Source of the DNA: Alphaproteobacteria bacterium
Lineage (GTDB): Bacteria > Pseudomonadota > Alphaproteobacteria > Thalassobaculales > Thalassobaculaceae
Assembly (NCBI GenBank): GCA_028822575.1
Contig: JAPKDN010000048.1
Location: forward strand, 1-11,834
Direction: 5' to 3'
Length of the DNA: 11,834 nt
Below the pieces are notes generated by a model. That model had not been told where the DNA came from. It did no database searches and worked only from the letters and a program-made list of their open reading frames with translations. Made by a program: the position numbers and the translations under genes. How positions within the stretch are numbered: the first letter of the stretch is position 1; each line of letters starts with the position of its first letter. Below are positions 1-8,000 of this stretch, piece by piece.

Positions 1-435
1 CTCATAGTCCACCTCGAACCGCAGCGACGGATATTCCGAGAGGAATAGGTCCAAATCCACCTCGAACCATTGCGGCGCAAGGCCATGGATACCCAGTATG
101 CCGTATGTCCGGTCTGGACCTTGTGGCGTGTCAAACCGGACGCCCACCAGCGCGTCAAAGAAATCTGAAATCGGTGTCTGTAAGCGAAACTGGTTCTCCA
201 GAACCTCGAAGTTATCCCGGTCGACGGCGTATTCGGCCTCGCTCCGCCAAACCACGCGAAGTTCGTCCTTGCCGACAAAGGCACCGGCATCCCATGCGTA
301 GATGTCCGAGCCCTCGCCGACACGGTATTCAAACTGTTCGGCTTGAATGCCCCAAACAACGGGTTCGGCGGAAGCCGGATACGCGAAGAGCCCAGCCGAA
401 GCGAGCGCCCCAGCGACAATGAGCCACTTTTTCAT
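1..435 (-). CDS. copB: Copper resistance protein CopB, N-terminal part (cut by window edge)
   Basis: CopB is an outer-membrane protein that works with periplasmic CopA in copper tolerance. The 145 visible residues start with a Sec-type signal peptide (KK at 2-3, hydrophobic core, probable cleavage after ASA at 21-23). The CopB-type domain follows directly: the QAEQFEYR stretch at 31-38, VGVRFDTP at 97-104 and GLAPQWFEVD at 118-127. The reading frame is open to position 1, so the C-terminal part lies outside the window. A GGGAGG ribosome site seven bases before the ATG lies inside the end of copA, and only three bases separate the copA stop from this start, so the two are probably translationally coupled. 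The Met-rich N-terminal segment found in some CopB proteins, such as those of Pseudomonas, is absent; this is a short form. Identification rests on residue patterns typical of the family. Confidence 0.93.
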   Translation of the reverse strand, partial: MKKWLIVAGALASAGLFAYPASAEPVVWGIQAEQFEYRVGEGSDIYAWDAGAFVGKDELRVVWRSEAEYAVDRDNFEVLENQFRLQTPISDFFDALVGVRFDTPQGPDRTYGILGIHGLAPQWFEVDLDLFLSEYPSLRFEVDYE

Positions 436-438
436 GGT

Positions 439-2205
439 TCAGCCTCCCGAAACAGAAGTGGCTGAATCCGCGTTGGCCTTCTGTCCGCCCGGAGGTCCGC
501 CCTCGACCACCACCTTGCGGAACATGCCGCTATCGGCATGATAGGAAAGATGACAGTGGAACGCCCACTGTCCCGGCGCATCGACCTCGGTCTCCATATA
601 GACGGTGGTGCCTGGAGACACGCTGACCACGTGTTTGATCGGGTTCCACTTACCCTTACCGTTGTCCAGGATCGACCACATCCCGTGCAGATGCATGGGG
701 TGAGTCATCATCGTCTCATTGACGAATTTGAAGCGCACCCGCTCGCCGTACTTCAATCGGATCGGTTCGGCATCCTCGTACTTCACGTTATTGATCGACC
801 AGGAATAACGCTCCATATTCCCGGTCAGACGTAACTCGATCTCTCGCGTTGCGTCCCTGAGCTTGTAGATCGGTTTCTGAGCCCGCAAATCGTTGTAAGA
901 GAGGAACTTGCCGCCATTCGCCGCGGACGGCGCGAGACCACTGCCAGCGGCGTAGAACGGGTCGGCCTTGGTCATGGCGCTGTGATCCATGCCCTTCATC
1001 ATCGTTCCATCGGGCATCTTGTGGCCGCCACCAGCAGCCATCTTGCCGTCAGCCATGTCTTTCATGGCACCGTCTTTCATGACCGTGCCATCCGGCATTT
1101 TGTGTGTCCCGCCGGACATCATCGCGCCATGGTCCATGCCTTCGTGAGCCATGCCCATATCCGCCATCGTCAACAGCGGCGCCTCACGCATTTCGGGCAC
1201 CTCGGCGGTCATGCCCTCGCGGGGAGCGAGCGTGCCCCTTGCAAATGCCGTGCGCCCCATGGTCTCGGCAAAGAGCGTGTATGCCTTGTCTTCCTTGGGG
1301 CGGATGATGACGTCGTAGGTTTCCGCCACCGCGATGCGGAACTCATCCACGGGAACAGGTTGGACGTTGTTTCCATCGGCCTGCACCACGGTCATCTTCA
1401 ATCCGGGAATTCGGATGTCAAAATAGGTCATGGCCGAGGAATTGATGAACCGAAGCCTAATTCGCTCGCCCGGTTTAAACAGCCCGGTCCAGTTCTGACC
1501 CGCGCTCTTGCCGTTGATAAGGGGAGTGAAGCCCTGAAGGTCCTCGATGTCGGTTGGCATCATCCGCATCTCACCCCAAGCCTTATAGCCGGCCATGGCG
1601 GCACCAAAGCCCTTTTCCTCGGTGTCTTTGACGAAATCGAAAAAGGTGCGTTGTTTGCGGTTGTAGTAGTCCGGCATCATCTTGAGGTTACGCATGATGC
1701 GGTCGCCGGAATGCGGGTGTGCGTCGGTCAGTTGGACCACGTATTCCCTGTCGTAACGGAACGGCTCGCGTTTCTTTTTGTCGATTATGATCGCGCCGTA
1801 CGCACCGTCCGGTTCCTGAAACCCGGTGTGGCTATGGAACCAATAGGTGCCGCTCTGGGTGATCGGAAAATTGTAGGTAAACGTCTCGCCAGCAGCGATG
1901 CCGTCATAGCTAATGCCCGGAACGCCGTCCTGCTCGAATGGCAGGATCAAGCCGTGCCAATGGATAGACGTCGGGCCGGACAGGTTATTGGTCACGTTGA
2001 TCGTCACGTCCTCGCCTTCCTTGAAACGCAGCACCGGCCCCGGCGATGCGCCATTGAAGCCAATACCGCTTCGCGTGAATTCACCCGTGTCGATCGTGAC
2101 CGGATCGACGGTGATGTTGTATTCGCCGCCCACGGAGGCGCTGGAAAGCGCCGCCGCGAGACTGACGCCGAGCACGATGGCCCGACGGATCAGTCGATTG
2201 GACAT
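439..2205 (-). CDS. copA: CopA-type periplasmic multicopper oxidase
   Basis: This is a 588-residue multicopper oxidase of the CopA copper-resistance family, which is thought to oxidise Cu(I) and bind copper in the periplasm. All copper-ligand motifs are present: HWH at 82-84, HSH at 124-126, HPMHLH at 502-507, and HCH at 550-552 with His556 and Met561 as the type 1 end. A Met/His-rich insertion (about 348-411) separates the second and third cupredoxin domains and should bind copper. I chose the ATG at 2205 over an upstream in-frame start at 2349 because an AAGGA site precedes it and it opens directly on an export signal. The earlier start would add 48 residues unlike the family and overlap the cupredoxin gene. 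The signal has a twin arginine (LIRRAIVLG) but not the full Tat consensus usual for CopA, so the export route is uncertain. It lies 47 bases after the cupredoxin gene and 3 before copB. Confidence 0.96.
   Translation of the reverse strand: MSNRLIRRAIVLGVSLAAALSSASVGGEYNITVDPVTIDTGEFTRSGIGFNGASPGPVLRFKEGEDVTINVTNNLSGPTSIHWHGLILPFEQDGVPGISYDGIAAGETFTYNFPITQSGTYWFHSHTGFQEPDGAYGAIIIDKKKREPFRYDREYVVQLTDAHPHSGDRIMRNLKMMPDYYNRKQRTFFDFVKDTEEKGFGAAMAGYKAWGEMRMMPTDIEDLQGFTPLINGKSAGQNWTGLFKPGERIRLRFINSSAMTYFDIRIPGLKMTVVQADGNNVQPVPVDEFRIAVAETYDVIIRPKEDKAYTLFAETMGRTAFARGTLAPREGMTAEVPEMREAPLLTMADMGMAHEGMDHGAMMSGGTHKMPDGTVMKDGAMKDMADGKMAAGGGHKMPDGTMMKGMDHSAMTKADPFYAAGSGLAPSAANGGKFLSYNDLRAQKPIYKLRDATREIELRLTGNMERYSWSINNVKYEDAEPIRLKYGERVRFKFVNETMMTHPMHLHGMWSILDNGKGKWNPIKHVVSVSPGTTVYMETEVDAPGQWAFHCHLSYHADSGMFRKVVVEGGPPGGQKANADSATSVSGG
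973..1164 (-). repeat. Met/His-rich segment of CopA with a repeated HKMPDGT unit
   Basis: This region encodes CopA residues 348-411, dense in Met, His, Gly and Asp (MGMAHEGMDHG, KGMDHSAM and similar). A ten-residue unit occurs twice, as THKMPDGTVMK-like at about 368-377 and GHKMPDGTMMK-like at about 395-404, 27 residues apart. The DNA of the two copies differs at several synonymous positions, so this is an old or selectively maintained repeat. Met-rich segments of this kind bind Cu(I) in CopA and related oxidases. Confidence 0.8.
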
Positions 2206-2252
2206 TTTGGAAGTCCTTTTGAAGATGGGGTTGCCGCTATCACCAAGTCGTC

Positions 2253-2810
2253 TTAGTGCGACAGCTTGATCTCGCCCTGCATGCCAGAATCGTAGTGGCC
2301 TGGAATGTTGCAAGCGAATTGCAGCTCGGCATGCGCCGGAAACGTCCAAACGATCTCGCCGGATTTGCCTGGCTCCAAAAGCAGACTGTTCGGCTCGTCA
2401 TGCATGCCATGGCCCATTGAGGCTTGCATCTTTTTGGCGGCATCCCAATTGATCCGATCGGGCTCCAGCACGCCATGCTCCACCATCATCGCCATTTCCG
2501 GTTGATGTGCGGCATGCATGGCAGCCGTGGCGATATTGAACTCGTGGACGAACTCGCCGGCATTCTTGATCACGAAGCGGACTGTTTCGCCCTCTTTCAA
2601 ATTTAGGCTTTCCGGCTCGTAGTAGTTATCGTTCATGACGATTTCGATCGTGCGCGTGGCGTCGGCGGCCGAACCCGGTTTGCCCGTATTCACGGCATCA
2701 CCGTGCCCCGTTCCGTGGGACCCGGCCGCAATGGCTGGTGTGATAGTGACGGGAACGGCGAGCGCGAAAATAGCGGCAACGCCAACTTTGGAAATGACAT
2801 TCATGGTCAT
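2253..2810 (-). CDS. copI: Periplasmic cupredoxin, CopI-like
   Basis: A 185-residue exported cupredoxin. Residues 1-29 form a signal peptide ending near AIAA. A short His/Gly-rich linker follows, then a plastocyanin/azurin-like domain from about residue 54. Type 1 copper ligands are visible: His89 in EFVHEFNI, then Cys167, His172 and Met177 in CNIPGHYDSGM. The segment between the first His and the Cys also carries many Met and His residues (about 98-137), typical of the CopI proteins found beside copA and copB. CopI of Rubrivivax is a periplasmic copper-tolerance protein. I chose the ATG at 2810 because an AGAAGGA site lies six bases upstream and a signal peptide follows; a longer frame from 2939 would begin with a run of Arg and overlap the preceding gene. 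It is second in the copper operon. The family is sure; the symbol rests on similarity and context. Confidence 0.88.
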   Translation of the reverse strand: MTMNVISKVGVAAIFALAVPVTITPAIAAGSHGTGHGDAVNTGKPGSAADATRTIEIVMNDNYYEPESLNLKEGETVRFVIKNAGEFVHEFNIATAAMHAAHQPEMAMMVEHGVLEPDRINWDAAKKMQASMGHGMHDEPNSLLLEPGKSGEIVWTFPAHAELQFACNIPGHYDSGMQGEIKLSH

Positions 2811-2832
2811 GGTCGATCCTTCTCGATCCAAG

Positions 2833-2900
2833 GAGAACACTGGCACGCGGTATTTGGAATTGTTCCGACAGCGCGCCGAAATAAGTACGTATGTGTTCTC
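2833..2900. repeat. 8-bp inverted repeat spanning the gap before the cupredoxin gene
   Basis: GAGAACAC at 2833-2840 and GTGTTCTC at 2893-2900 are perfect inverted copies 52 bases apart. They sit almost exactly at the two ends of the 91-base gap between the first small gene and the cupredoxin gene. In the transcript they could close a stem-loop containing a smaller GGAA/TTCC pairing and sequestering the region just upstream of the ribosome site. A chance match of this length in such a gap is quite possible. Confidence 0.35.
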
Positions 2901-2901
2901 G

Positions 2902-3234
2902 CTAACCGCGAGGCGGTGGCGTCTCCGCCTCCGGGCCAAGCCCTTTCCGCCATTGGTCGCTCAAATCAACCACATGCACAGCTCTTGTAAGCGAGCAGTG
3001 GGTCAACGTCCCATCGGCAAGGAAAGCTCCGACGGTACAATGACCGGCCATGCTTCCACAGCACATCGAAATGTCGACTTCCATGCAGTCCGGGCCAGAG
3101 CAACCGTCATGTTGGTGGCCCACATGGCCACTAGCGTGAGGCGCCTTAACACCAGGGTCATGCATGCCATGGCCAAACGCGATGGGCGCGACCGCGAGGG
3201 CAAGAACGACCAAGGCCATGAAGAACCTACGCAT
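2902..3234 (-). CDS. Small exported His/Cys-rich protein, first gene of the copper operon
   Basis: A 110-residue protein of unknown exact family. It has an N-terminal export signal (two Arg then a Leu/Val/Ala core, residues 1-21). The mature part has nine His (22, 25, 33, 37, 40, 42, 65, 79, 87) and six Cys (45, 50, 58, 59, 66, 80), including a CC pair, and ends in PEAETPPPR. This composition and its place directly upstream of the cupredoxin and copA suggest a periplasmic copper-binding or copper-sensing role. Position and composition recall CopL, the His/Cys-rich protein encoded upstream of copA in Xanthomonas copLAB, but I cannot claim homology. The start is not certain: the ATG at 3234 gives the better signal peptide but has no good ribosome site, while Met6 (3219) has AGG six bases before it but loses the positive charges. 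Confidence 0.72.
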   Translation of the reverse strand: MRRFFMALVVLALAVAPIAFGHGMHDPGVKAPHASGHVGHQHDGCSGPDCMEVDISMCCGSMAGHCTVGAFLADGTLTHCSLTRAVHVVDLSDQWRKGLGPEAETPPPRG

Positions 3235-3691
3235 AGTAGGCCATATGAGGCTTTCCTATGTGAAGGTCAAGGCGCTGGCATCAAAAGACCTCCGCCGAAT
3301 GGAACTGGATCAACGCAGATTGAGATTTCCTCGATGCTCTTTGCGCCTTCCGCTTTGGGTCACTAGCGGAAGTTCGTCGGGCCTTCACCAGTGTCCGCTG
3401 TGCGCCCCATCACCCGACATCGAAGGCTGATCTGATCTTGCTCCGCTCGTACATCTGCAGAAACCGTTGAGTTTGATCCGCTTGCCGGTCCTCACTTTGT
3501 GCAAACTGCACGGCCTATCTTCTTGCCCTGCTGAACCGTATCGAAGATCGTGACCATCGCGCCTTTACCGTCCGGCTGTCCCGCTTTCCAGATATTTCCG
3601 CAAAGTTGTCGAGCTTCCGCATCTCGAGACTGTCTCCAACAGCATGACCAAATCGCCAGCCGACTTGATTCGGGTGCCCCCCGGGAAACGG
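3235..3691. other. Stretch without a confident gene
   Basis: About 460 bases separate the copper operon from the cytidine deaminase remnant. Apart from the promoter-like element at 3242-3270 I see no supported gene, tRNA or insertion sequence. Short protein-like frames exist on both strands. On the minus strand there is an open frame of about 67 codons ending at the TGA at 3492-3494, with no good start in its main part, and a second short frame ending in RSAFDVG further along. On the plus strand there is a frame reading about NCTAYLLALLNRIEDRDHRA. None belongs to a family I recognise. They may be remains of a decayed gene or chance open frames in GC-rich DNA. Confidence 0.5.
3242..3270 (-). 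promoter_or_regulatory. Candidate promoter/operator of the copper operon
   Basis: Reading the minus strand, TTGACC (3270-3265) matches a -35 box, and CATATG (3247-3242) lies 17 bases further as a weak -10. Between them, CTTCACATAGGAAAG forms an imperfect inverted repeat. TTGACCTTC followed by a GGAA half-site resembles the operators of MerR-type copper regulators (CueR/HmrR). However, those have a longer dyad and a 19-base spacer, and the second half-site here is poor. The -10 ends only seven bases before the ATG at 3234, so a transcript would be nearly leaderless or use the Met6 start. This is pattern matching by eye. Confidence 0.35.
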
Positions 3692-4133
3692 GTGACTATC
3701 GACGCGGATCTGCTGGCCAGGTTGATCAACACGCCCCGGGCGGTCGCGCGCGACGCGCATGCCCCGCACTAGCATTTTAACGTCAGGGCCGCGGTGGTGA
3801 TGGCGGACGATCCAAGTAGAACCATCCATGCTGGCGCGAATATTGAGAACAGCTCTTACGGCGTCACCGTCTGCGGTGAGGGCAACGCCCTGAACAGCAC
3901 CGTCGCCAAAGACTTTGGACGGATCAAAAATCTGGACCGCTGATTCCCTTGATGCGCCTCTATCGGAACGCAGCCCCTGCGGCGTTTGCCGACAAGCGGC
4001 CCGTGAGTTCACCCAATTGGATGCAAGCTTAGACGAAGCCTTTTTCTTTATCCATATCGGAGAAGACGATGTGCTCTGTGGCGACATGGAAATCGCGCGG
4101 TTGCTCCGGTACGGAATTACTTTCACCGGCTGA
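3692..4133 (+). pseudogene. Decayed cytidine deaminase
   Basis: Translation in two frames gives an almost complete cytidine deaminase, the zinc enzyme that converts cytidine and deoxycytidine to the uridine forms. Frame one (probable GTG start at 3692) reads VTIDADLLARLI, then HAPH-stop-HFNVRAAVV. The TAG at 3770-3772 sits where the family has Ser in PYSxFxVGAA, so one TCG-to-TAG change could explain it. The frame continues through the substrate-binding GANIENSSYG and CGEGNAL, where the family has CAER, and then hits a TGA at 3941. The rest lies in another frame (to 4133), with SPCGVCRQAAREF carrying the other two zinc cysteines and ending RLLRYGITFTG. A one-base shift at about 3925-3941 is needed. 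Zinc Cys and catalytic Glu are kept, but Gly-to-Arg in VGAA and the changed CAER motif also suggest loss of function. An ATG at 3644 is an alternative start. Confidence 0.85.
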
Positions 4134-4191
4134 TCTTGGATTCACGATCGACGGGCGACCGCAGTAAACTTTAACCGAATGCCAATAGCGC

Positions 4192-4557
4192 CTATCGATC
4201 TTTCGCCGGCCGTTTCCTCGCCTCCTTTCGGCTTTGATCCCGCAACCCGGCGTCTATACCCAGTCGCGCCCAACGTAGCAGTTCCTCGTCATCATCCATC
4301 GCGTAATCGGGAAGTGTGTAATAGGGCATAGCTTTCTTGCCGGCTCGGGGTTGGAACGGCTCCGATCCCTCAGCCTCGAAAACCGGACGCGTTTCGTCGT
4401 CGATCTTCAGATAAATCTGTTCACGGAAGACCAGCGCGAAGATCACGTCATCGCAGTAAAGCGATAAACCGCTGAACAAGCGCCGGACGTCTAATACCCC
4501 CAACGGTGACAGGCGTTCCAGCACATGCTCCACATGCTCGGGCACCCGAGACGCCAC
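4192..4557 (-). CDS. TfoX N-terminal domain protein
   Basis: A 121-residue protein consisting essentially of one TfoX/Sxy N-terminal domain: LERLSPLGVLDVRRLFSGLSLY at the start in two parts (about 13-34), YLKID at 49-53, EAEGSEPF at 61-68, MPYYTLP at 77-83, and an RWARLGIDAGLR helix near 95-106. A basic tail follows. In gamma-proteobacteria Sxy/TfoX controls competence genes; stand-alone N-terminal-domain proteins like this one have no settled role. I chose a GTG start at 4557 because AAGGA from the end of bcp lies eight bases upstream and the start falls one base after the bcp stop, suggesting translational coupling. An ATG at 4596 would overlap bcp by 38 bases and add 13 residues outside the domain. 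It is last in the glnE-bcp run. Confidence 0.87.
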   Translation of the reverse strand: MASRVPEHVEHVLERLSPLGVLDVRRLFSGLSLYCDDVIFALVFREQIYLKIDDETRPVFEAEGSEPFQPRAGKKAMPYYTLPDYAMDDDEELLRWARLGIDAGLRDQSRKEARKRPAKDR

Positions 4558-4558
4558 C

Positions 4559-5023
4559 TCAGAGGTCCTTGGTCGCGGCCAGAACTGCATCGACATGGCC
4601 GTTCACCTTGACCTTGCGCCAGACCCCGCGCAAGACACCCTCGCCATCGATCAGAAAAGTCGCCCGCTCGATCCCCATGTATTTGCGACCATACATCGAT
4701 TTCTCAACCCATGTGCCATAGGCCTCGCACACCGCGCCATCCTCGTCGGCGCCAAGGGCGAAGGGGAGGTCATACTTGGCTTTGAACTTATCGTGCTTGG
4801 CGACACTATCCTTGGACACACCGATGATCGCAGCGTTAGCGGCCGAGAAATCGGGTAAGGCGTCGCGAAAGCCACAGGCCTCCTTGGTGCAACCGGGGGT
4901 ATCATCCTTAGGATAGAAATAGAGGATCACGGCCTTCCCCTTCAACGCGTCCAGCGATAGCTCACCACCGCCATCCGCTGGCATTTTGAAGCTCGGCGCC
5001 TTGTCTCCCACGACAATCGTCAT
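4559..5023 (-). CDS. bcp: Thioredoxin-dependent thiol peroxidase (BCP/PrxQ peroxiredoxin)
   Basis: A 154-residue cytoplasmic peroxiredoxin that reduces hydrogen peroxide and organic hydroperoxides with electrons from thioredoxin. The motif TPGCTKEACGF shows peroxidatic Cys45 and, five residues later, Cys50, the resolving position of the E. coli-type enzyme. The catalytic Arg is probably Arg120 in GIERATFLID. The length is normal for the family. The ATG at 5023 is preceded by GGGAG with a seven-base gap. It follows glnE by 45 bases on the same strand, and its last codons contain the ribosome site of the next gene, so the three probably share a transcript. A third Cys at 99 is not part of the usual motif. 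Confidence 0.96.
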   Translation of the reverse strand: MTIVVGDKAPSFKMPADGGGELSLDALKGKAVILYFYPKDDTPGCTKEACGFRDALPDFSAANAAIIGVSKDSVAKHDKFKAKYDLPFALGADEDGAVCEAYGTWVEKSMYGRKYMGIERATFLIDGEGVLRGVWRKVKVNGHVDAVLAATKDL

Positions 5024-5068
5024 GATTGTTCTCCCATTCGGTTTATGGATGTTGGTCTTGAAGAGTAT

Positions 5069-8000
5069 TCAGCCCCGGCCAATCACATGCCGTTCGAACA
5101 GCGCGCGAACCAAAATGCCAGTCGCCTCGATATTCGCCTCCAAGGTTTGGAAATCCGGGGCGTTCCCAACCCGCGCCAGCCGACCCTTGAGCGATTCCGG
5201 CGCCTGCGCCGGATCGAACGCGTCATCCACGGTAAGCCGGAGCAAGCCCTGGATGTCGCGATAAAGGCGCACGGCCGTCGCCAAGGCGATCCCATCAGCT
5301 TCATTGAGCGCGCCAATCCCGACAAGCTTTTTACAGGCGAGTGCCGTATTGGCCTCGATGACGTTGGGATACTCATGCGCGTGCCGCAGCTGAAGGTACT
5401 GCACCATGAACTCGGCATCCACCAAACCACCGCGCCAATGCTTCAATTGCCAACACGGCGGGGCGGCATGACCAGCGGCCATGCGTTGCCGCATCTCGGC
5501 GACAGACGCGCGCAAGGTCTCGGGATCACGGGGTTGGCAAAGAACCACTTGGATTTCATGGTTGATCCTCGCCGCGACCTCCGGCGCCCCGGCGATCACT
5601 CTGGCGCGTGTCAGAGCCATATGCTCCCAGGTCCAGGAAGATTCAGCGTGATATTTACGAAATCCCTCAACGCTTGACGCGACGGGACCTTTGTTACCGC
5701 TTGGTCGCAGACGCATGTCGACCTCGAACAAGCCACCCTCAGCCGTCTTGGCGGTCAACGCGGCGATCAATCTTTGGCTCAATCGAATAAAATAATGGTT
5801 TCCGCCCAAGGGCTTCTCGCCGTCGGATTCCCGGTCAAGCGGCCCGTCATGCAGAAACACCAAATCGAGATCTGAACCGGCCGATAATTCACGACCGCCC
5901 AGTTTTCCAAGGGCGATCACCGCCAGCCCCGGGTCGCTAGCACCGGGCATCCGGCCATGCCGCCGGGCGAACTCTTCCTCAACGCGGGGCAACAGGCATT
6001 GGATCGCCGCGTCGACGATATCCGACATGGTGCGACCGGAATGCTCGGTGTCGATCTGGCCACGCAACACTTGGACGCCAACTTGAAACCGACGGTCATT
6101 TATCCAGCGCCGGGCGGAGTCCAAAACCTCCTCGTATGAATGCTCCCGGCGAAGATCTCCCTCAAGCTCGTCGGCCAGGTCAATCGATCCGGGCAACCCC
6201 ACAGCGATGTCATGGGTCAAGAGACCCTCGAACAACGCCGGGTTCATACCGAGATGCGCCGCGAGCGTTGGAGCCATGCCCATGATCTCGGCGATCACAC
6301 CCAGCAGCGGCGGGTTGGCCAGGATCAGCGAGAATAGTTGGACGCCAGCCGGAACCACCTCGAGGAACCGGTCGAAACGCTTGAACGCGTCATCCGGCTG
6401 GGCGGTTTCGCTGAAGGCCATCAGAAGGGCCGGGCCAAGATCCGTCAAAAGCTGCCGAGCCCTCTCGCTTCTCGTTGCTCGGTATCGCCCATGATGCCAG
6501 ACTCTGATCCGCTCGCTTACGCTCGCCGGGTCTGTAAAACCCATTCTTTCCAGAGTGCGGAGCGTTTCCGGATCATTCTCCACACCCGTAAAAACCAAGC
6601 TTCCGTCCACGTCCCCAACTGCCGTCAGTGGCGCGTCCTCCTCGAACAGAGCGCCATAATGCTTGGCGACAATGGAGAGGTGATGCAGTAATTCCCCGCG
6701 CAGGTCATCCACGTTCTCCAACCCTAGGAATCCTGCGATCCGTGTCATGCCTTCGGCCGTGTTGGGCATATCGTGGGTCTGGGCGTCGGCAACCATTTGC
6801 AAACGATGTTCGATCTTTCGAAGATAGGCATAGGCCTCCATCAAAAGATCAGCGACCCCTTGTTCCACGCGACCGGCCCTTACCAAGGCCGCCATGGCAT
6901 CCGCCGTTCGAGGTTCGCGCAGAAGGGCGTCGCGTCCACCCCAGATCAGCTGCTGAGTTTGCACAAAGAATTCGACCTCCCGGATCCCGCCTCGGCCCAG
7001 CTTTAGATTGTGACCTTCAATCGCGATCTTAGCGCCGCCGCGATGGGCGATGATTTGTCTTTTGATCGAGTGAATATCGCGAATAGCAGCAAAATCCAGA
7101 TGCCGGCGCCAGATAAACGGTCGCATGCGTTCCAGGAATTGCGCCGCCGCTTCCATATCGCAACCGACCGGTCGAGCCCGGATAAAGGCCGCGCGTTCCC
7201 AGTTCTGGCCAAGGCTTTCATAGTAGACCTCGGCGGCGCTGGTGGAGACCGAGAGCGGCGTGGCGCCGGCGTCGGGGCGAAGCCGGAGATCGGTTCGGAA
7301 CACATAACCGTCGGCGGTGCGCTCCTCCAGGAGCTTGACCACCAGGCGGGTTGCTTGCACGAAAGCCCGCTGCAGTTCGTCCACGTCGCGATACAACGGC
7401 AATTCGTCGTCATAAAAAACAACCAAATCGATATCGCTGGAATAGTTCAATTCGCGCGCGCCAAGTTTACCCATGGCCAGGCATATCAGGCCGGAACCGT
7501 TCAATGGATCGTCCGCATCCCCGCAAGGCAGCCTGCCGCGGCGATGTTGATCGGCGAGCGCATGACGCCAGGCGATTCGAATAGCCCGATCCGCTAGATC
7601 GCTCAGACCAATAACCACCGACTCCAAGACCCAAACGCCAAGTGCATCGGCCACGGCGATCGCCAACGCCGCATGCCGCTTCGCCGCCCTAAGCGTGGTC
7701 ATGAGCTCTGAGGTCTTCGCCGTGATTGGATCGAGCGAATCAAGGTCGGCCATGACCTGATCAAGAACGATTGTAGGCCCTTCGACCAATATCCGAGTCC
7801 CGATCACTTGATCGCGCAGCAAGAGCCGAGTTAGATACGGGCTGCAGGCGAAAAGCCCGCCAAGCACCGCCGCCCCGATCGGGGAATCCGCCAAGGACAA
7901 CGCGTCTTTGGCCGCCACCCGGTCAAGCATCCGTTCGGCGCCCTCGCGCCACCGGTCCAAACCAACACGCGCGGCGCCATCGTCGATAATGACGGGAATG

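Noticed and set aside
982..2256. Long plus-strand open frame of 424 codons opposite copA
   Set aside because: It is antisense to a clear multicopper oxidase; its His-rich, repetitive translation mirrors the Met/His codons of copA.
2206..2349. Upstream in-frame start for copA
   Set aside because: It adds 48 residues unlike the family, overlaps the cupredoxin gene, and places the signal peptide internally.
2811..2939. Upstream in-frame start for the cupredoxin
   Set aside because: It overlaps the preceding gene and begins with an Arg-rich run before the obvious signal peptide; the ATG at 2810 has a good ribosome site.
3495..3695. Minus-strand open frame of about 67 codons, protein-like near its end (AMVTIFDTVQQGKK)
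   Set aside because: No suitable start in most of the frame, no known family, and it runs into the deaminase start. Kept only as part of the unexplained stretch.
3770..3772. TAG in the deaminase read as a recoded codon
   Set aside because: The family has Ser here, a single base change explains it, and a separate frameshift shows the gene is broken anyway.
3515..4126. Minus-strand open frame of 203 codons
   Set aside because: Most of it is antisense to the cytidine deaminase remnant, whose motifs are unmistakable; no recognisable domain in this frame.
5045..5677. Plus-strand open frame of 210 codons opposite glnE
   Set aside because: Antisense shadow of the C-terminal GlnE catalytic domain.
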